This document shows, in pieces, positions 1 to 9,987 of a stretch of 64,000 nucleotides of DNA. Below the pieces are notes generated by a model. That model was not told the origin of the DNA, searched no databases, and saw only the letters and a list, made by a program, of their open reading frames with translations. The position numbers and the translations under genes were made by a program. Every line of letters starts with the position of its first letter. Within the stretch, counting starts at the first letter, position 1. Source of the stretch: Clostridium hydrogeniformans DSM 21757 (GTDB lineage Bacteria > Bacillota > Clostridia > Clostridiales > Clostridiaceae); the NCBI RefSeq assembly GCF_000686705.1, contig NZ_JMLJ01000003.1, positions 124,001-188,000 on the forward strand, written 5' to 3'.

Positions 1-284
1 GTAATAGCTGATAGTATTTGCCACCAATATTTTTTAAGCTTATCTACTTGTTTATATAAAGGTATGGCAAAGGCAATTGTTGCCGGTTCTAAAAAGAAGT
101 TTATTATTTTTCCTCCGCTACTATACTCTTCATAAGAGAAATTGCCTAGTTTTAAAAATAGTATTCCAAGTATCATAGATACAAATAAAGGTGTAAAGAG
201 GAAGAACCCCTTAGTCTTACTAAACAAAACCTTACCAATGCCATAGGCTACTAAAGAAACTACTATTCCGAAATATGGAGTCAT
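1..284 (-). CDS. lrgB: LrgB-like membrane protein, C-terminal part beyond the window
   Basis: The reading frame starts with ATG one base after the lrgA stop and runs off the left edge, so only about 94 N-terminal residues are visible. They begin [18 protein letters not shown] and contain two or three hydrophobic segments and the stretch [20 protein letters not shown], which is typical of the LrgB/CidB/YohK family. In that family LrgB works with the holin-like LrgA and affects murein hydrolase activity, lysis and, in some Firmicutes, pyruvate uptake. The tight coupling to lrgA and the lytSR genes upstream make the assignment firm. The missing part lies outside the sequence and is not a truncation of the gene. 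Confidence 0.9.
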   Translation of the reverse strand, partial: MTPYFGIVVSLVAYGIGKVLFSKTKGFFLFTPLFVSMILGILFLKLGNFSYEEYSSGGKIINFFLEPATIAFAIPLYKQVDKLKKYWWQILSAI

Positions 285-285
285 A

Positions 286-753
286 CTAAACAACCTCCTT
301 TAACTTATCTAATGAAGTTTTATTATCTATTCCTTTATTGTTTCTATCTTTTAAATCTATCTTATTATCCTTAGCATTAAGTTCTTTTGATGTATCCTTT
401 CCTAATATAAGGTCTGAGAATAATCCTGTAATACCAAGTAATATAACAGTTGCAATAAATATTGTTAAACAAATTTGTATTCCGTACTTCTCCATAACTG
501 GAAGAGAATTTATAACTGATATTCCTGATGGAACAAAGAAAAATTCAATTTTAGATGTTAATGATCCTCCAAGACCTTCTACCATTTCCAGCTTTACAAC
601 CTTTGTGCAAAGTAGTAAAAATAGTATCACCATTCCTATAACTGATGCTGGCATAGGTACCGGCAAAACCTTTACAATAACATTAGATAAAAGCATTATA
701 GTTGAAAAAATTAGAGCCTGCATTATAAATCCGTAAACTTTCTTTTCTTTCAT
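286..753 (-). CDS. lrgA: LrgA-like holin-type membrane protein
   Basis: A 155-residue protein with four hydrophobic segments in the first 115 residues, and [20 protein letters not shown], the conserved LrgA/CidA core. The C-terminus after residue 120 is a charged Lys/Asp/Asn-rich tail, longer than in most LrgA proteins, which are about 120-145 residues. The family acts at the cytoplasmic membrane as a holin/antiholin-like partner of LrgB. The stop is one base from the lrgB start, so the two are co-translated. The 131 bp upstream hold a possible TATAAT-like -10 around 820, so lrgAB may have its own promoter, the usual target of LytR. I could not see a convincing LytR direct repeat there. Confidence 0.9.
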   Translation of the reverse strand: MKEKKVYGFIMQALIFSTIMLLSNVIVKVLPVPMPASVIGMVILFLLLCTKVVKLEMVEGLGGSLTSKIEFFFVPSGISVINSLPVMEKYGIQICLTIFIATVILLGITGLFSDLILGKDTSKELNAKDNKIDLKDRNNKGIDNKTSLDKLKEVV

Positions 754-884
754 TTAACTCACTCCCTAGTTTTATTCTTAAGATTTTTACTATGATTTCT
801 TTTTTATGTCTTAATTATAAACCTAGGGTTATGAGTTTTTAGTGTTTCTTGAATGAAATGCATAAAAACCTACATAAAATACAT

Positions 885-1607
885 TTATATATTCATTATT
901 TGTTTAAACTCTTTTATATTGCTTCTACTTACTGGTATTTCAGCCTCTACATGCTGTAATCTTAAGTTATATGTATTGTTAAACCAAGGAATTATCTCCC
1001 TAATCTTTGTTATGCTAACCACATAAGATCTATGACATTTGAAAAACTTCTCCTTTGGAAGGCTATTATAGAACTCTGATATACTCATATTTACAGAATA
1101 CTCTTCATCTTTAGTATAAACATAAGTTACCCTTTCCTTTGCCTCGCAATAGTAGATTTCATCTATATCCACAACTATTATCTTTTCATTTTTCCAAAGA
1201 CTTATTCTACTACGTACTGATGTTTTATGCTCTTCATCATTTCTATCCTTATAACTAAGTTCCAACTTTTTTAACATAGATTTTATTCTCTCTTCAGAAT
1301 AAGGCTTTAAGATATAATCAAAAGCCTCTACCTCAAAAGCTTCTACTGCATGTTCTTTATAAGCTGTTATAAAAACTATATATGGTTTTTTAGAAAATTT
1401 ACTTATATTTTTTGCAAGTAAAACTCCATCAAGAGATGCTATGTTAATATCTAAAAATATTACATCCACCTGATTTTCTTGAATAAATTTAAGTACATCT
1501 ATTCCATCCTCAAACTCATCTACAATTTCAATATTGCTATAATTTTTTATAAAATATTTAAGTTCTTCTCTAGCTAAAAATTCATCCTCCACTATTATAG
1601 CCTTCAT
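885..1607 (-). CDS. lytR: LytTR-family response regulator LytR
   Basis: A 240-residue response regulator. Residues 1-115 form a receiver domain with acidic pair E7/D8, phospho-acceptor Asp53 in DVIFLDINI, and the conserved Lys of ILKPYS near residue 104. Residues 135-240 form a LytTR DNA-binding domain (YYCEAKERVTYVYT, FFKCHRSYVVSITKI). The family binds paired 9-bp repeats in promoters and usually activates lrgAB in response to membrane potential or metabolites such as pyruvate. The start ATG has a GGGGTGA ribosome site. It lies four bases behind lytS, so the sensor and regulator form one operon. Downstream lrgAB is the expected target. Confidence 0.93.
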   Translation of the reverse strand: MKAIIVEDEFLAREELKYFIKNYSNIEIVDEFEDGIDVLKFIQENQVDVIFLDINIASLDGVLLAKNISKFSKKPYIVFITAYKEHAVEAFEVEAFDYILKPYSEERIKSMLKKLELSYKDRNDEEHKTSVRSRISLWKNEKIIVVDIDEIYYCEAKERVTYVYTKDEEYSVNMSISEFYNSLPKEKFFKCHRSYVVSITKIREIIPWFNNTYNLRLQHVEAEIPVSRSNIKEFKQIMNI

Positions 1608-1611
1608 AAAA

Positions 1612-3264
1612 TCACCCCTTTACAAAAAACTCTATTTTAGTACCCTTCTCTAATCTTTCTATCTTAAGTCCCTCTCCATAAATAAGTTTTAATCTTAAAT
1701 GAACATTATAAAGACCTATCTTATTATCTGGCATATTATCATTATATACCCTCTCTATTATATCCTCTTCTATACCAATACCAGTATCCTCTATTACTAC
1801 TTTAACCTTTTCCTTCTCATCCTTTACTCTTATAGTAACTGTTCCTTGACCCTTATTTTTAAGCACTCCATGAACTATTGCATTTTCAACTAAGGGCTGT
1901 ATTATAAGACTTGGCATCTTTACCTCTACCTCATCAATATCATAAACCACTTTAAGCTTGTTTCCGAACCTAGCCTTTTCTATCTCTATATAATCCCTCA
2001 CCTGATTAAGTTCTTTTCTTATATGTATAAATTCATCATTTAGCTCCAAATTGAATCTTAAATAACTTGAAAGATTTATTATAAGCTCCCTTGCCTTATC
2101 TGGATTTATTCTTATAAAAGAAGTTATAGCATTTAAGGCATTAAAAAGAAAATGAGGATTTATCTTAGTTTGAAGAGCCTTAATCTCTGCCTTATTAGCC
2201 ATTTCCTTTATCTGTTCAACCTTAGAAACCTCCATTAAGGTAGAAATAATTTGAGAAAGACCTACTCCAAGACTTTGAATAGAATAAGTTATTTTATGGG
2301 CTCTAGTATAATATATTTTTAAAGCTCCTATTACATTATTCTTATCCTTAAGTGGTATTATAAGAGAAGATTTTATTTTATTACTTTTATTATCTGCATC
2401 TTTATTATTTATACTCATTTCTCCTGTATTTATAACAATCTTAGTAGCTTCATTTATGATTTCATGTCCTATATTGTAGTATTCACTCCCAACCCCTACA
2501 TAGGCTAAAATATTATCTCTATCAGTTATAGCAACAGCATCTGCTTCTATTTCTTCTTTTATAATATTACATATTTTAATTAAGGACTCACTATTAATTT
2601 TCCTAAAGTATGGCAATGTTCTATTGGCAATATCTAAGGCAAGTTTTGCTTGCTTTGCTGCCACCTTTTCCTTTTCCTCTTCAACGCTTTCAACTAAAAG
2701 AACAATAAATCCTACACTAATTTCTCCAAGTATCATAGGAAAGGCTATTTTAGATACTATACCTAATCCTATTTCATAAGGCTCTGTAAGAATCAGTATA
2801 AGTCCCATGGTAAGTGCCTCACAAAACATTCCTGCAATTATACCAGCGATCCATCTATGATGTTTTTCAATTTTTTTATTTATATATCCCGATACAAGGC
2901 CTGCAACTATGCTACTTATAAGACAAGGTATTGAGGTTATTCCATTTATATCTATTATATATCTATGTATTCCAGAAACTAATCCTGTAACTATACCTAC
3001 AAAGGGTCCAAATAATATTCCCCCAGATATTACAGTGATTATTCTAACATTAACTAAGGACCCTTCTACATGTACCCCAGTATAAGTTCCAAAAACTGCA
3101 AACATAGAAAACACTATGCAAAGAATAATTAAATCCTTCTTTTCATAAGCATCCTTTTGAAATATTTCTTTAAATCTTGGTATCCTGGTTATTACAAATA
3201 AACAGGTAAGAAGTAATGCAGCCCTCTCTGCTAACTTTATTAATATCTCGTAATTATAAGCCAC
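1612..3264 (-). CDS. lytS: Sensor histidine kinase LytS
   Basis: A 550-residue membrane kinase. The first 195 residues carry several transmembrane helices of the 5TM-LYT sensor type (with TYTGVHVEGSLVNVRI and GPFVGIVTGLVSGIHRY). Residues about 220-345 look like a GAF domain. The kinase core has the LytS-type His motif INPHFLFNALNAI (His371), an N box (QPLVENAIVHG) near 455 and a G box (DTGIGIE) near 493. The start is GTG behind GGAGGAGGGGCA. It phosphorylates LytR, encoded next to it. Family knowledge suggests it senses envelope or energy state; the ligand here is not visible. Confidence 0.93.
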   Translation of the reverse strand: MAYNYEILIKLAERAALLLTCLFVITRIPRFKEIFQKDAYEKKDLIILCIVFSMFAVFGTYTGVHVEGSLVNVRIITVISGGILFGPFVGIVTGLVSGIHRYIIDINGITSIPCLISSIVAGLVSGYINKKIEKHHRWIAGIIAGMFCEALTMGLILILTEPYEIGLGIVSKIAFPMILGEISVGFIVLLVESVEEEKEKVAAKQAKLALDIANRTLPYFRKINSESLIKICNIIKEEIEADAVAITDRDNILAYVGVGSEYYNIGHEIINEATKIVINTGEMSINNKDADNKSNKIKSSLIIPLKDKNNVIGALKIYYTRAHKITYSIQSLGVGLSQIISTLMEVSKVEQIKEMANKAEIKALQTKINPHFLFNALNAITSFIRINPDKARELIINLSSYLRFNLELNDEFIHIRKELNQVRDYIEIEKARFGNKLKVVYDIDEVEVKMPSLIIQPLVENAIVHGVLKNKGQGTVTIRVKDEKEKVKVVIEDTGIGIEEDIIERVYNDNMPDNKIGLYNVHLRLKLIYGEGLKIERLEKGTKIEFFVKG

Positions 3265-3315
3265 TGCCCCTCCTCCTTTTCTATTTAATAAATTTCTTTA
3301 TATTAAAATTACAAT

Positions 3316-3354
3316 ATATAAATAGGGTGACCCTAAAGCCACCCCTATTTATAT
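3316..3354 (-). terminator. Hairpin between chemoreceptor and lytS
   Basis: An inverted repeat, ATATAAATAGGGTG pairing with CACCCCTATTTATAT, lies 8 bp after the stop of the chemoreceptor gene. It probably ends that transcript. The T-tract on the minus strand is poor, so the strength is uncertain. Confidence 0.55.
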
Positions 3355-3361
3355 TATACTA

Positions 3362-5413
3362 TTAAATTTTAAATCTTTGAACCATTACATTTAATTTTTC
3401 TGCTGTTTCTGCTTGTCCTTGAGCTGTTGCAGAAACTTGCTTCATTCCCTCTGCAGTTTCTTTAATGCTGTTTAATATACCTTCAGTACTATCTGCAGTA
3501 GTTTCTGAATTCTCTGCAACTATTTGTATTGCATTACTTATCTCAGTAATAGTCTTATTAACTTCCTCAGACATTGCTGAAATATCCTTAGACATAATAT
3601 TTAAGAATTCAGCATCCTTATTATATTTATCTCCTGTATCAACTAAAAGCTCATAATCCTTTAATACTTCCCCATTTATAAATTCTAGTATATCCACAGA
3701 ATTATTGGATAAGTTCTTAAATGCCTTCTGAACCTTACCTATTGTGTCTTGTATTTCTCCTACAGTTTTAGAAGATTCCTCAGCAAGCTTTCTCACTTCA
3801 TCTGCAACCACGGCAAATCCACGACCACTTTCACCAGCTCTAGCTGCCTCTATAGCTGCATTTAATGCAAGAAGATTAGTCTGCTCAGATATACTAGCTA
3901 TGGATTCTGCCATAACTAAAATCTCTGATACTACTTTCCCATCTTCAATAGACTTTATTATATTGTCTTGTTTCTGTTTATATAAATCCTTCGCCCTAAA
4001 GCTGGACTCCTTTGCTTCTTCACTTATCTTAATTGCTCTTTCACTTATTTCCTCTGACTGATGTCGTCCATCCATAGCCTTATTAGAAAGTATATTTATA
4101 CTAGCACTAACTTCCTCTACAGAAGCATTTACCTCTTCTGATACTGCACTAGCATCCTGAGAATTAGAGGCTATACCATTGGCAGCTTCTCCTATTGTTT
4201 CTGCCTGAGAAGTAATCTCCTGAACCATAGCTGAAAGTTCCTCACTAGCTGCACTCATATCCTGAGAGTTCTCTCCTATGGTTAGTATTATACTTCTTAA
4301 GTTCTCAGCCATTTTATTTATATAATTTGACATTTCTCCAATTTCATCTTGAGATTTAACCTCTAATGTCTTAGTAAGATCACCTTCTGCTATTGACATA
4401 GCCATTCCCTTTACACCACTTATATTATTAGTTAAATATCTTGCAAATAAAGTTACCACAACTATTGAAACTATAACTGCAATTATTCCAACAATAACAA
4501 GGTTAAGTAAAAGACCTTGAACAGGTTTATATAATTCATCTTTATTAATATACATACCTATAGCCCAGTCCACGTTAGGTATAGTCATATAGTATATAAT
4601 ATTTTCTTCTTTACCTTCTTTAAAGGAGGATTGTCCAGCCTTATTCTTAAGTATTTCTTCTCCTAGCTTCTTAAGACTTTCATTTTTCTCTTCATTTATA
4701 TTCTTATTCATTATTTTATCTTTGTCTTTATCCGCTATGTAAACTCCTGAACTATCAATTAAAAAGGCTCTACCTGTATCTCCTATTCTAACTTCTTCTA
4801 TCATACTTTGTATTGTGGAAAGACCTATATCTGAAGTAGCTACCCCCATAAAGTTTTTATTTTCATCATAAATAGGGCTAGTAGAAGTAACCATGCTTAT
4901 GTCATTTACTTTATCAATATATGGCTTTGACCATTGGATTTCTTTACTACTATTTACTCCTATCTTATACCACTCTTCTTCATTGTATTTACTATTATCA
5001 TTACTATATTCATCTGAATACTTTATAACTCCCTTATCCTTAAAAGCATAGGGTCCAAAATACTTCTTGCTATTGTTAAACTTATAAGGCTCATACCATA
5101 CCCCTGCTCCTAAGGTTTCTTCATTGGTTCCAATTACATTTTTAAGAATATTAGAATAGTTATCTTCATTAATAACCTTATAGGATGATTCAACTGTCTT
5201 ACTAAGAGATTGGGTTATTTGTTGATGCTTTAAGAGTTTCTTTTGTATTTCCTCACTGCTGGCTTTTAACTGGTTCTCCATTTTAGTTCCTATTTCTTTA
5301 TTAATTAAAGTCTTTGAACTAAAATAGCTTATTATTGTAACAATAACCATAGATGCTATTACAACTGGCAATATTGAAAATAAGGTTCTGCTTCTTAAGT
5401 TTTTAAATTTCAA
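3362..5413 (-). CDS. Methyl-accepting chemotaxis protein (dCache type)
   Basis: A 683-residue transmembrane chemoreceptor. There is an N-terminal membrane helix (about 10-32), an extracellular dCache-like sensor (about 35-295, with [10 protein letters not shown] and [20 protein letters not shown]), a second helix (about 300-325), a HAMP domain and a long cytoplasmic signalling coil. Its conserved tip reads [20 protein letters not shown]. It should pass a small-molecule signal to CheA through CheW; the Cache domain suggests an amino-acid or organic-acid ligand, but none can be named. The start codon is TTG, seven bases after a GGGGGGA ribosome site. A sigma-D-type promoter lies upstream. It is a paralog of the chemoreceptor at 45980-47986. 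Confidence 0.93.
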   Translation of the reverse strand: MKFKNLRSRTLFSILPVVIASMVIVTIISYFSSKTLINKEIGTKMENQLKASSEEIQKKLLKHQQITQSLSKTVESSYKVINEDNYSNILKNVIGTNEETLGAGVWYEPYKFNNSKKYFGPYAFKDKGVIKYSDEYSNDNSKYNEEEWYKIGVNSSKEIQWSKPYIDKVNDISMVTSTSPIYDENKNFMGVATSDIGLSTIQSMIEEVRIGDTGRAFLIDSSGVYIADKDKDKIMNKNINEEKNESLKKLGEEILKNKAGQSSFKEGKEENIIYYMTIPNVDWAIGMYINKDELYKPVQGLLLNLVIVGIIAVIVSIVVVTLFARYLTNNISGVKGMAMSIAEGDLTKTLEVKSQDEIGEMSNYINKMAENLRSIILTIGENSQDMSAASEELSAMVQEITSQAETIGEAANGIASNSQDASAVSEEVNASVEEVSASINILSNKAMDGRHQSEEISERAIKISEEAKESSFRAKDLYKQKQDNIIKSIEDGKVVSEILVMAESIASISEQTNLLALNAAIEAARAGESGRGFAVVADEVRKLAEESSKTVGEIQDTIGKVQKAFKNLSNNSVDILEFINGEVLKDYELLVDTGDKYNKDAEFLNIMSKDISAMSEEVNKTITEISNAIQIVAENSETTADSTEGILNSIKETAEGMKQVSATAQGQAETAEKLNVMVQRFKI

Positions 5414-5474
5414 TTTAATCCCCCCATATTTATATTATGGTCCCTAGAAACTAAAGATTAAATTTATTGTTTTA

Positions 5475-5502
5475 TTATCGACCTTGCTAAGGTTTTCTTT
5501 AG
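5475..5502 (-). promoter_or_regulatory. Sigma-D (SigD/FliA)-type promoter of the chemoreceptor
   Basis: On the minus strand TAAA (5502-5499), a 16-bp spacer and TCGATAAT (5482-5475) match the flagellar sigma-D consensus TAAA-N15-CCGATAT closely. It lies 62 bp upstream of the chemoreceptor start. The same architecture occurs before the second chemoreceptor at 45920-45947, which makes chance less likely. Confidence 0.65.
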
Positions 5503-5593
5503 TTCTTTTTTTCTAATAAACTTAGCATGTTTTATAATTTTATCTTAAATAAATAATTTTTATATAGTAAATTTTTTCTTGCTAAATACTCTC

Positions 5594-6130
5594 TTAATCA
5601 TTTAAATAAAACTTTTTATATACTTCCCATATGTTTTTATAGAAATTATACTCCATTATGGTTATATTACTTATTGCACTTTTAAAAAATATCTCTTTTT
5701 CTATTACATGATTCCATATGTCTTTAAATTTAGAACTTATTCTTCTGCTTACTAAAGTGCAATGAAACTTTATACTCTCCCCTTCATTATTACTCCAATT
5801 AAGATCCTCAATTTCTTTTAACTCCAAATAATATTCCTTATGAAGTTCTAGAGCTTCCTTAGAAGGTAAAATATCCATAAAGATTACATTATCTCTAAAA
5901 TGATCATAATTTTTTATCTCAATTCCACAAGATTTTCTGTTTTCTACAAACTTTTCTGTAGTCTTCTCCACCTCATCTATGGACTCTATCTCAAAAGGAG
6001 CCTTTAAGGTTATATGCATAGGAAGTTTCTGTGGTCTTACATTAAATTTATCACATACTTCCTTTACTAGACTTTTATGAAATTTTTTCTCCTCTCCCTC
6101 GAGTAAACTTACAATTACATATCTTTTCAT
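5594..6130 (-). CDS. 2H phosphoesterase superfamily protein (2'-5' RNA ligase/YjcG-like)
   Basis: A protein of about 178 residues with the two HxT signatures of the 2H phosphoesterase fold: MHITL (His39) and FHCTL (His123). The family includes 2'-5' RNA ligases and cyclic phosphodiesterases that act on 2',3'-cyclic or related nucleotide ends; the substrate here is unknown. I place the start at the ATG at 6130, six bases behind GGAGGTG, rather than at the GTG nine bases upstream that lies inside the ribosome site. It is a single gene. A divergently oriented unknown gene begins 130 bp away, with the shared AT-rich region between them likely holding both promoters. Confidence 0.8.
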   Translation of the reverse strand: MKRYVIVSLLEGEEKKFHKSLVKEVCDKFNVRPQKLPMHITLKAPFEIESIDEVEKTTEKFVENRKSCGIEIKNYDHFRDNVIFMDILPSKEALELHKEYYLELKEIEDLNWSNNEGESIKFHCTLVSRRISSKFKDIWNHVIEKEIFFKSAISNITIMEYNFYKNIWEVYKKFYLND

Positions 6131-6268
6131 ATAATACACCTCCTCTAAATATTTTTATAAAATATATTATCCATAACTCTATTCTTTACATTAATACATA
6201 TTATATATTAATGTAACTTTCACCAATCTTAAAATAAATTGTATTATAAATTATAAGGAGTGTTGTAT

Positions 6269-6730
6269 ATGATTTATAATGATTCTAAGGATTCAACGGA
6301 AAACCTTAATAATAAGAAGAATGATAATAAGGATAAGGATTTAGACTTAAGTCTCCGCCTAATCCAAGATGAATTATCTGGAATATATATTACTATACTA
6401 GGCTACATAATCTTAGGAGAAGCAGCTAAAGAAGCAAGAAATGCTATTTTATTAAATAAAGAGGGTATAGGAAGCGTCCTAAATAACTCTGCTAGGGATG
6501 CTCTACTTGCAAATAAAATTATATTAATTGGTATAACATTATTAACCGATGTTGCTTTTTCCAGGCTAAAACAACAGGAAAACAATTTTAATCCCTCAGA
6601 CTCCTCCTTAGATCTCTCTGGAATATCTGATATATATACAGGATATGCCATTAATGTAATAGCTGAAGCTTATAAAGTAATAGGTAGTAATAAAATATTT
6701 AATAGTCTTCAAGATATTGATATAGAATAA
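6269..6730 (+). CDS. Conserved-looking small protein of unknown function
   Basis: A 153-residue protein that I do not recognise. It has an acidic, Asn/Asp/Lys-rich N-terminus (residues 1-28), then a helical middle with two moderately hydrophobic segments (GIYITILGYIILGEAAKEA and NKIILIGITLLTDVAFSRL), and a C-terminus ending in an amphipathic helix. There is no signal peptide. ATG at 6269 is used because AAGGAG lies eight bases before it; a GTG at 6260 overlaps that site. It is a one-gene unit on the plus strand, facing the minus-strand SDR gene through a shared hairpin. The alternating small and acidic residues suggest a helical bundle, but no function is claimed. Confidence 0.7.
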   Translation: MIYNDSKDSTENLNNKKNDNKDKDLDLSLRLIQDELSGIYITILGYIILGEAAKEARNAILLNKEGIGSVLNNSARDALLANKIILIGITLLTDVAFSRLKQQENNFNPSDSSLDLSGISDIYTGYAINVIAEAYKVIGSNKIFNSLQDIDIE

Positions 6731-6741
6731 GTTTGAAATAT

Positions 6742-6841
6742 AAAAATAAAGCTATGTTTATTTAAAATACACCATATAGAATAGACAATAAAAAGTCTAT
6801 TCTGCCTAATACATTTTACTTAAACCTTAGCTTTATTTTTA
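6742..6841. terminator. Nested bidirectional hairpin between converging genes
   Basis: An outer repeat (AAAAATAAAGCTA at 6742-6754 with TAGCTTTATTTTT at 6828-6840) encloses a second hairpin (AGAATAGAC/GTCTATTCT, 6779-6803). It sits between the plus-strand gene ending at 6730 and the minus-strand gene ending at 6856, so it can end both transcripts. Confidence 0.6.
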
Positions 6842-6855
6842 TAATTTATCTTTTA

Positions 6856-7722
6856 TTAAAGTATTAAGCTCCATTCCTTAATTACTCTATCTATTCCTTT
6901 TTTAGTAGTATCAAAGTCTATACCTTGATCTTTTAGCTTCTTATTGCTTATCCTTAAATCTCTTGGCTTTTCTTTATATTTTTCTGTATCCTCTAAAATA
7001 ATATCATTATGATCATAGCTTACATTTAAAGACTTACATATATAAGAAGAAGTTTCATAGGAGCTCATATTATTCTCGCTACCACAATTATATATTCCAC
7101 CTTTAAGCTGCATTATCTTTTCAAAGTTATCTACTATGTCGTAGACATAAGTCATACCTCTAAATTCATTAGAGCATATTCTTATTTTTTCCCTTCTTGT
7201 TAATGCATTTAATGTATTAAATAATATATTAGAATTTACCTTTTTATTTCTCTCTGGCATGCCAAATAGCCAGGTTAATCTTAAAACTATAGAGTCCTTA
7301 TTATATTTAAAAACTTCTTCTTCTCCTTTAAGCTTTTGTCTTCCATACTCTGTATTAGGTTTTGGGATAACTTCCTCTGAATAAGGTCCTTCTTCCTCAT
7401 TTCCATTGTAAACTTGTTCACTACTTAAGAATATCACCTTAGCATTCTCACTTTTAGCTGCCTTTGCAATATTTATGGTTCCATTAACATTTATATTAAA
7501 GGACATTTCCTTATTATTCTCACATTTTCCCGTATCTGCAATAGCAGCTGTATGTATCACGTAATTAGGTTTTATATCTCTAAATATACCTAATACCTTA
7601 GCTTCATTAGTTACATCTAAATCTTCCCTACTAAAGCTATAGATTTTATACCTTTCCTTTAATGACTCTTTTAATCTATTTGCCAAAAATCCATTTCCAC
7701 CAGTTATTAAAACTTTTTCCAC
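6856..7722 (-). CDS. SDR-family sugar-nucleotide reductase (RmlD-like)
   Basis: A 288-residue extended short-chain dehydrogenase/reductase. The N-terminus has the Rossmann motif ITGGNGFLANRL (residues 6-17), followed by VIHTAAIADTGKCE, and the active-site pair Tyr/Lys in YGRQK near residue 130. The layout is closest to dTDP-4-dehydrorhamnose reductase (RmlD) relatives and NAD-dependent epimerases. No other rhamnose or nucleotide-sugar genes are nearby, so the exact substrate is open. The start is GTG behind AAGGAGGGAA. The upstream neighbour is an LTA-synthase-like gene on the same strand, 177 bp away. This leaves a possible but unproven link to cell-envelope glycans. Confidence 0.8.
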   Translation of the reverse strand: MEKVLITGGNGFLANRLKESLKERYKIYSFSREDLDVTNEAKVLGIFRDIKPNYVIHTAAIADTGKCENNKEMSFNINVNGTINIAKAAKSENAKVIFLSSEQVYNGNEEEGPYSEEVIPKPNTEYGRQKLKGEEEVFKYNKDSIVLRLTWLFGMPERNKKVNSNILFNTLNALTRREKIRICSNEFRGMTYVYDIVDNFEKIMQLKGGIYNCGSENNMSSYETSSYICKSLNVSYDHNDIILEDTEKYKEKPRDLRISNKKLKDQGIDFDTTKKGIDRVIKEWSLIL

Positions 7723-7899
7723 GACTAATTCCCTCCTTGTAATAATTTTATAGAGATTTAAAAATAACTTTTAACTTATTCTTTAAAGCTTTATTAATTT
7801 ATCTTAATTCATCAAGATGTATAAATCCAGCTAAATCAACTATACTTTTAATGAATAAGTTGAAGATTTACATTAAATCTTATAATTATTTTAAATGGC

Positions 7900-9699
7900 T
7901 TAAGGAAGTAAATTCTTTTTCTCATAATAGTGATTAAGTATTATCTTTCTTCCTATATCATAAGCTGATTTTATATGTTTTTCCTCTTCCTCACTATTAA
8001 TTTCTCCCCTTATCTCATTATCTTTAATTACAGTATAATTTCTCTTTGTATTAACTAATACTCTTCCCATAACTTTATCTCTATAAAGGTTATCCTCTAC
8101 TCCTAAAAGATAAAGAACTGTAGGCATTATATCAATTTGTCCACCATAAGCTTCTATCTTATTTTCCTGTAAGTCTTTATTATAAATTATTAAAGGTACT
8201 TTTTTATCAGTATCCTTCCACCAGTCTCCCTCTAACTTTACATCCTCTAATTTACTATTATAGTACTTATGTACTCCTGCATGATCTCCATATATAACTA
8301 CCATAGCATCATCTAGCATTCCCTTTTTTTCAAGACTCTCTATGGTTTTTCCTATTTGCTCATCTGTATACCTTAAAGATTGAAAATACTTACCAAGAAT
8401 ATTTCCATTTAAATCTTCAGGTAAATTTAACATTTTACTTTCATCCTTTAAGTCAAAAGGTCCATGGCTAGAAATTGTTACACCCAATCCATAAAATGGC
8501 TTACTCACATTTTCTAATTTTTCTACAAATTGTTTTAAATAGGTTCTATCTGATATCATTCCAAAAGGTCCCTCTGACTCATCAAACATATAATTTGTCA
8601 CTGGCCATAAATTCTCTGTACCTAGAGCCGCTTTATGAGCTTTTCCCCAATTAAAGTCCTGTATATCCTCTGGATGAGAAGAATATGACGTATATCCCTC
8701 TTTCTTTAAAACCCTCATTATAGAATTATATTTAACCTCTGGTCTAGTTAAAAAGGTTATACTATCCCCTAAAGGAAGCACTGAAGATAATGCCATAAGG
8801 TCACAATCTATAGAGCTACCAGCATTATTCTGTTCATAGATATTATTAAAGTATAGAGAATTTTTAAGAAGTTTATTCATATTTGGTGTTATCTCTTGTC
8901 CATAAATTTCCCTACCTATAACAAACTCTTCTAAGGACTCTACCTGAAGAAAAATTACATTTTTCCCCTTAAGCTTTCCCTTGTATTTGTTATCTTCTAT
9001 ATCCTCCTTATTATACTTTAACCAATTATCTATCTCTTTAATGTCTTCCTTATTGTTTTTAGGAAGTCTATCTATTAAAGTCTTAAAGTCATATATATGA
9101 TAATTTATTGGACCTAAATTCCCCATTATTATGTTAGGATTCCAAAAGGACTTATTATATATTGGATAATCCCCATTAAATATTTTTCCATTATCAGCCC
9201 CATATTCAAGTAGCTTCATAGATCCTATGGAAATTACTATAAGTACTACAGATAATATTGCCCTTCTTTTATGTACTATAAACTCTCTTCCTAGAAAATA
9301 AATTATTCCTATAACTATTAAATCAATAAAAAATACCACATCAAGTTTTTTGAAATCTAACATTCTTCCATTGAATTTTACTATTAAATCCTTAAATACA
9401 ATCTTTTCTAGTCCAAAAAAGTCATAGGATACCCTATATAATGCTAGGTCTAAGACCATCATTACACTTAAAATAAAATCTGCTACAATCCAATAAATAT
9501 ATTTGCCTTTTCCCTTAAATAAGAATCCTAATCCTAGGATACATATTATAGGTAAGCAATAATATATAGTATAAAACTTATGTATATCTATCTTATATTT
9601 TACTCCTCTTACAACCCCCATAAAAATGCAAACCTTTACTATCAAGGCTATAATTACAAGTAATGGAATAGCCTTTAATAATTTTTCTTTTATTTTCAT
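7900..9699 (-). CDS. LTA synthase family membrane sulfatase-fold protein
   Basis: A 599-residue protein with five N-terminal transmembrane helices (about 10-160) and an extracellular alkaline-phosphatase/sulfatase domain (about 245-555). The domain begins KNVIFLQVESLEEF, where Glu254 is the usual metal ligand, and later has YGDHAGVHK, the typical metal-binding histidine region. Family members polymerise glycerol phosphate from phosphatidylglycerol, or prime or modify such polymers. The catalytic Thr normally seen after the metal-binding Glu is replaced by Ser: the matching stretch is NNAGSSIDCD (Ser295/296). It is probably a single gene. It may be an LTA synthase, a primase (LtaP/YvgJ-like) or a phosphoglycerol transferase. 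Confidence 0.85.
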   Translation of the reverse strand: MKIKEKLLKAIPLLVIIALIVKVCIFMGVVRGVKYKIDIHKFYTIYYCLPIICILGLGFLFKGKGKYIYWIVADFILSVMMVLDLALYRVSYDFFGLEKIVFKDLIVKFNGRMLDFKKLDVVFFIDLIVIGIIYFLGREFIVHKRRAILSVVLIVISIGSMKLLEYGADNGKIFNGDYPIYNKSFWNPNIIMGNLGPINYHIYDFKTLIDRLPKNNKEDIKEIDNWLKYNKEDIEDNKYKGKLKGKNVIFLQVESLEEFVIGREIYGQEITPNMNKLLKNSLYFNNIYEQNNAGSSIDCDLMALSSVLPLGDSITFLTRPEVKYNSIMRVLKKEGYTSYSSHPEDIQDFNWGKAHKAALGTENLWPVTNYMFDESEGPFGMISDRTYLKQFVEKLENVSKPFYGLGVTISSHGPFDLKDESKMLNLPEDLNGNILGKYFQSLRYTDEQIGKTIESLEKKGMLDDAMVVIYGDHAGVHKYYNSKLEDVKLEGDWWKDTDKKVPLIIYNKDLQENKIEAYGGQIDIMPTVLYLLGVEDNLYRDKVMGRVLVNTKRNYTVIKDNEIRGEINSEEEEKHIKSAYDIGRKIILNHYYEKKNLLP

Positions 9700-9935
9700 A
9701 TAATCCCTCCAAATGTTAAGAATTTCTCCCCTATTTATTCTACTACTTTTTTGTTTTTTTACAAATTATTTTAATTTTTTATATATTAATAAGAAGCTTT
9801 ATGCCTTATTTATATATTCAACTTTAGAAATAGATGACAAATAATTGTAATAAAATGTAACTTCGAAAAGGTATAAAAAGTTTTTCTAATAAATTTATGC
9901 GTCATAATATTATTGCTAAATCTATCTAAAATTTA

Positions 9936-9982
9936 AAACTCCCCTTTAAGATTTATTTCTCTAAATCCTAAAGAGGAGTTTT
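9936..9982 (-). terminator. Rho-independent terminator of the S41-like protease gene
   Basis: A 21-bp stem with two mismatches, AAAACTCCCCTTTAAG pairing with its near complement ending GAGGAGTTTT, lies just after the stop at 9988. On the minus strand it is followed by a TTTTAAATTTT tail. The rest of the 9700-9935 gap is AT-rich and holds the promoter region of the LTA-synthase-like gene, with nothing else I recognise. Confidence 0.75.
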
Positions 9983-9987
9983 CTAAA

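Noticed and set aside
754-884. Possible LytR repeat before lrgA
   Set aside because: I could not find two copies of a LytTR-type site at 20-22 bp spacing, though a TATAAT-like box is present.
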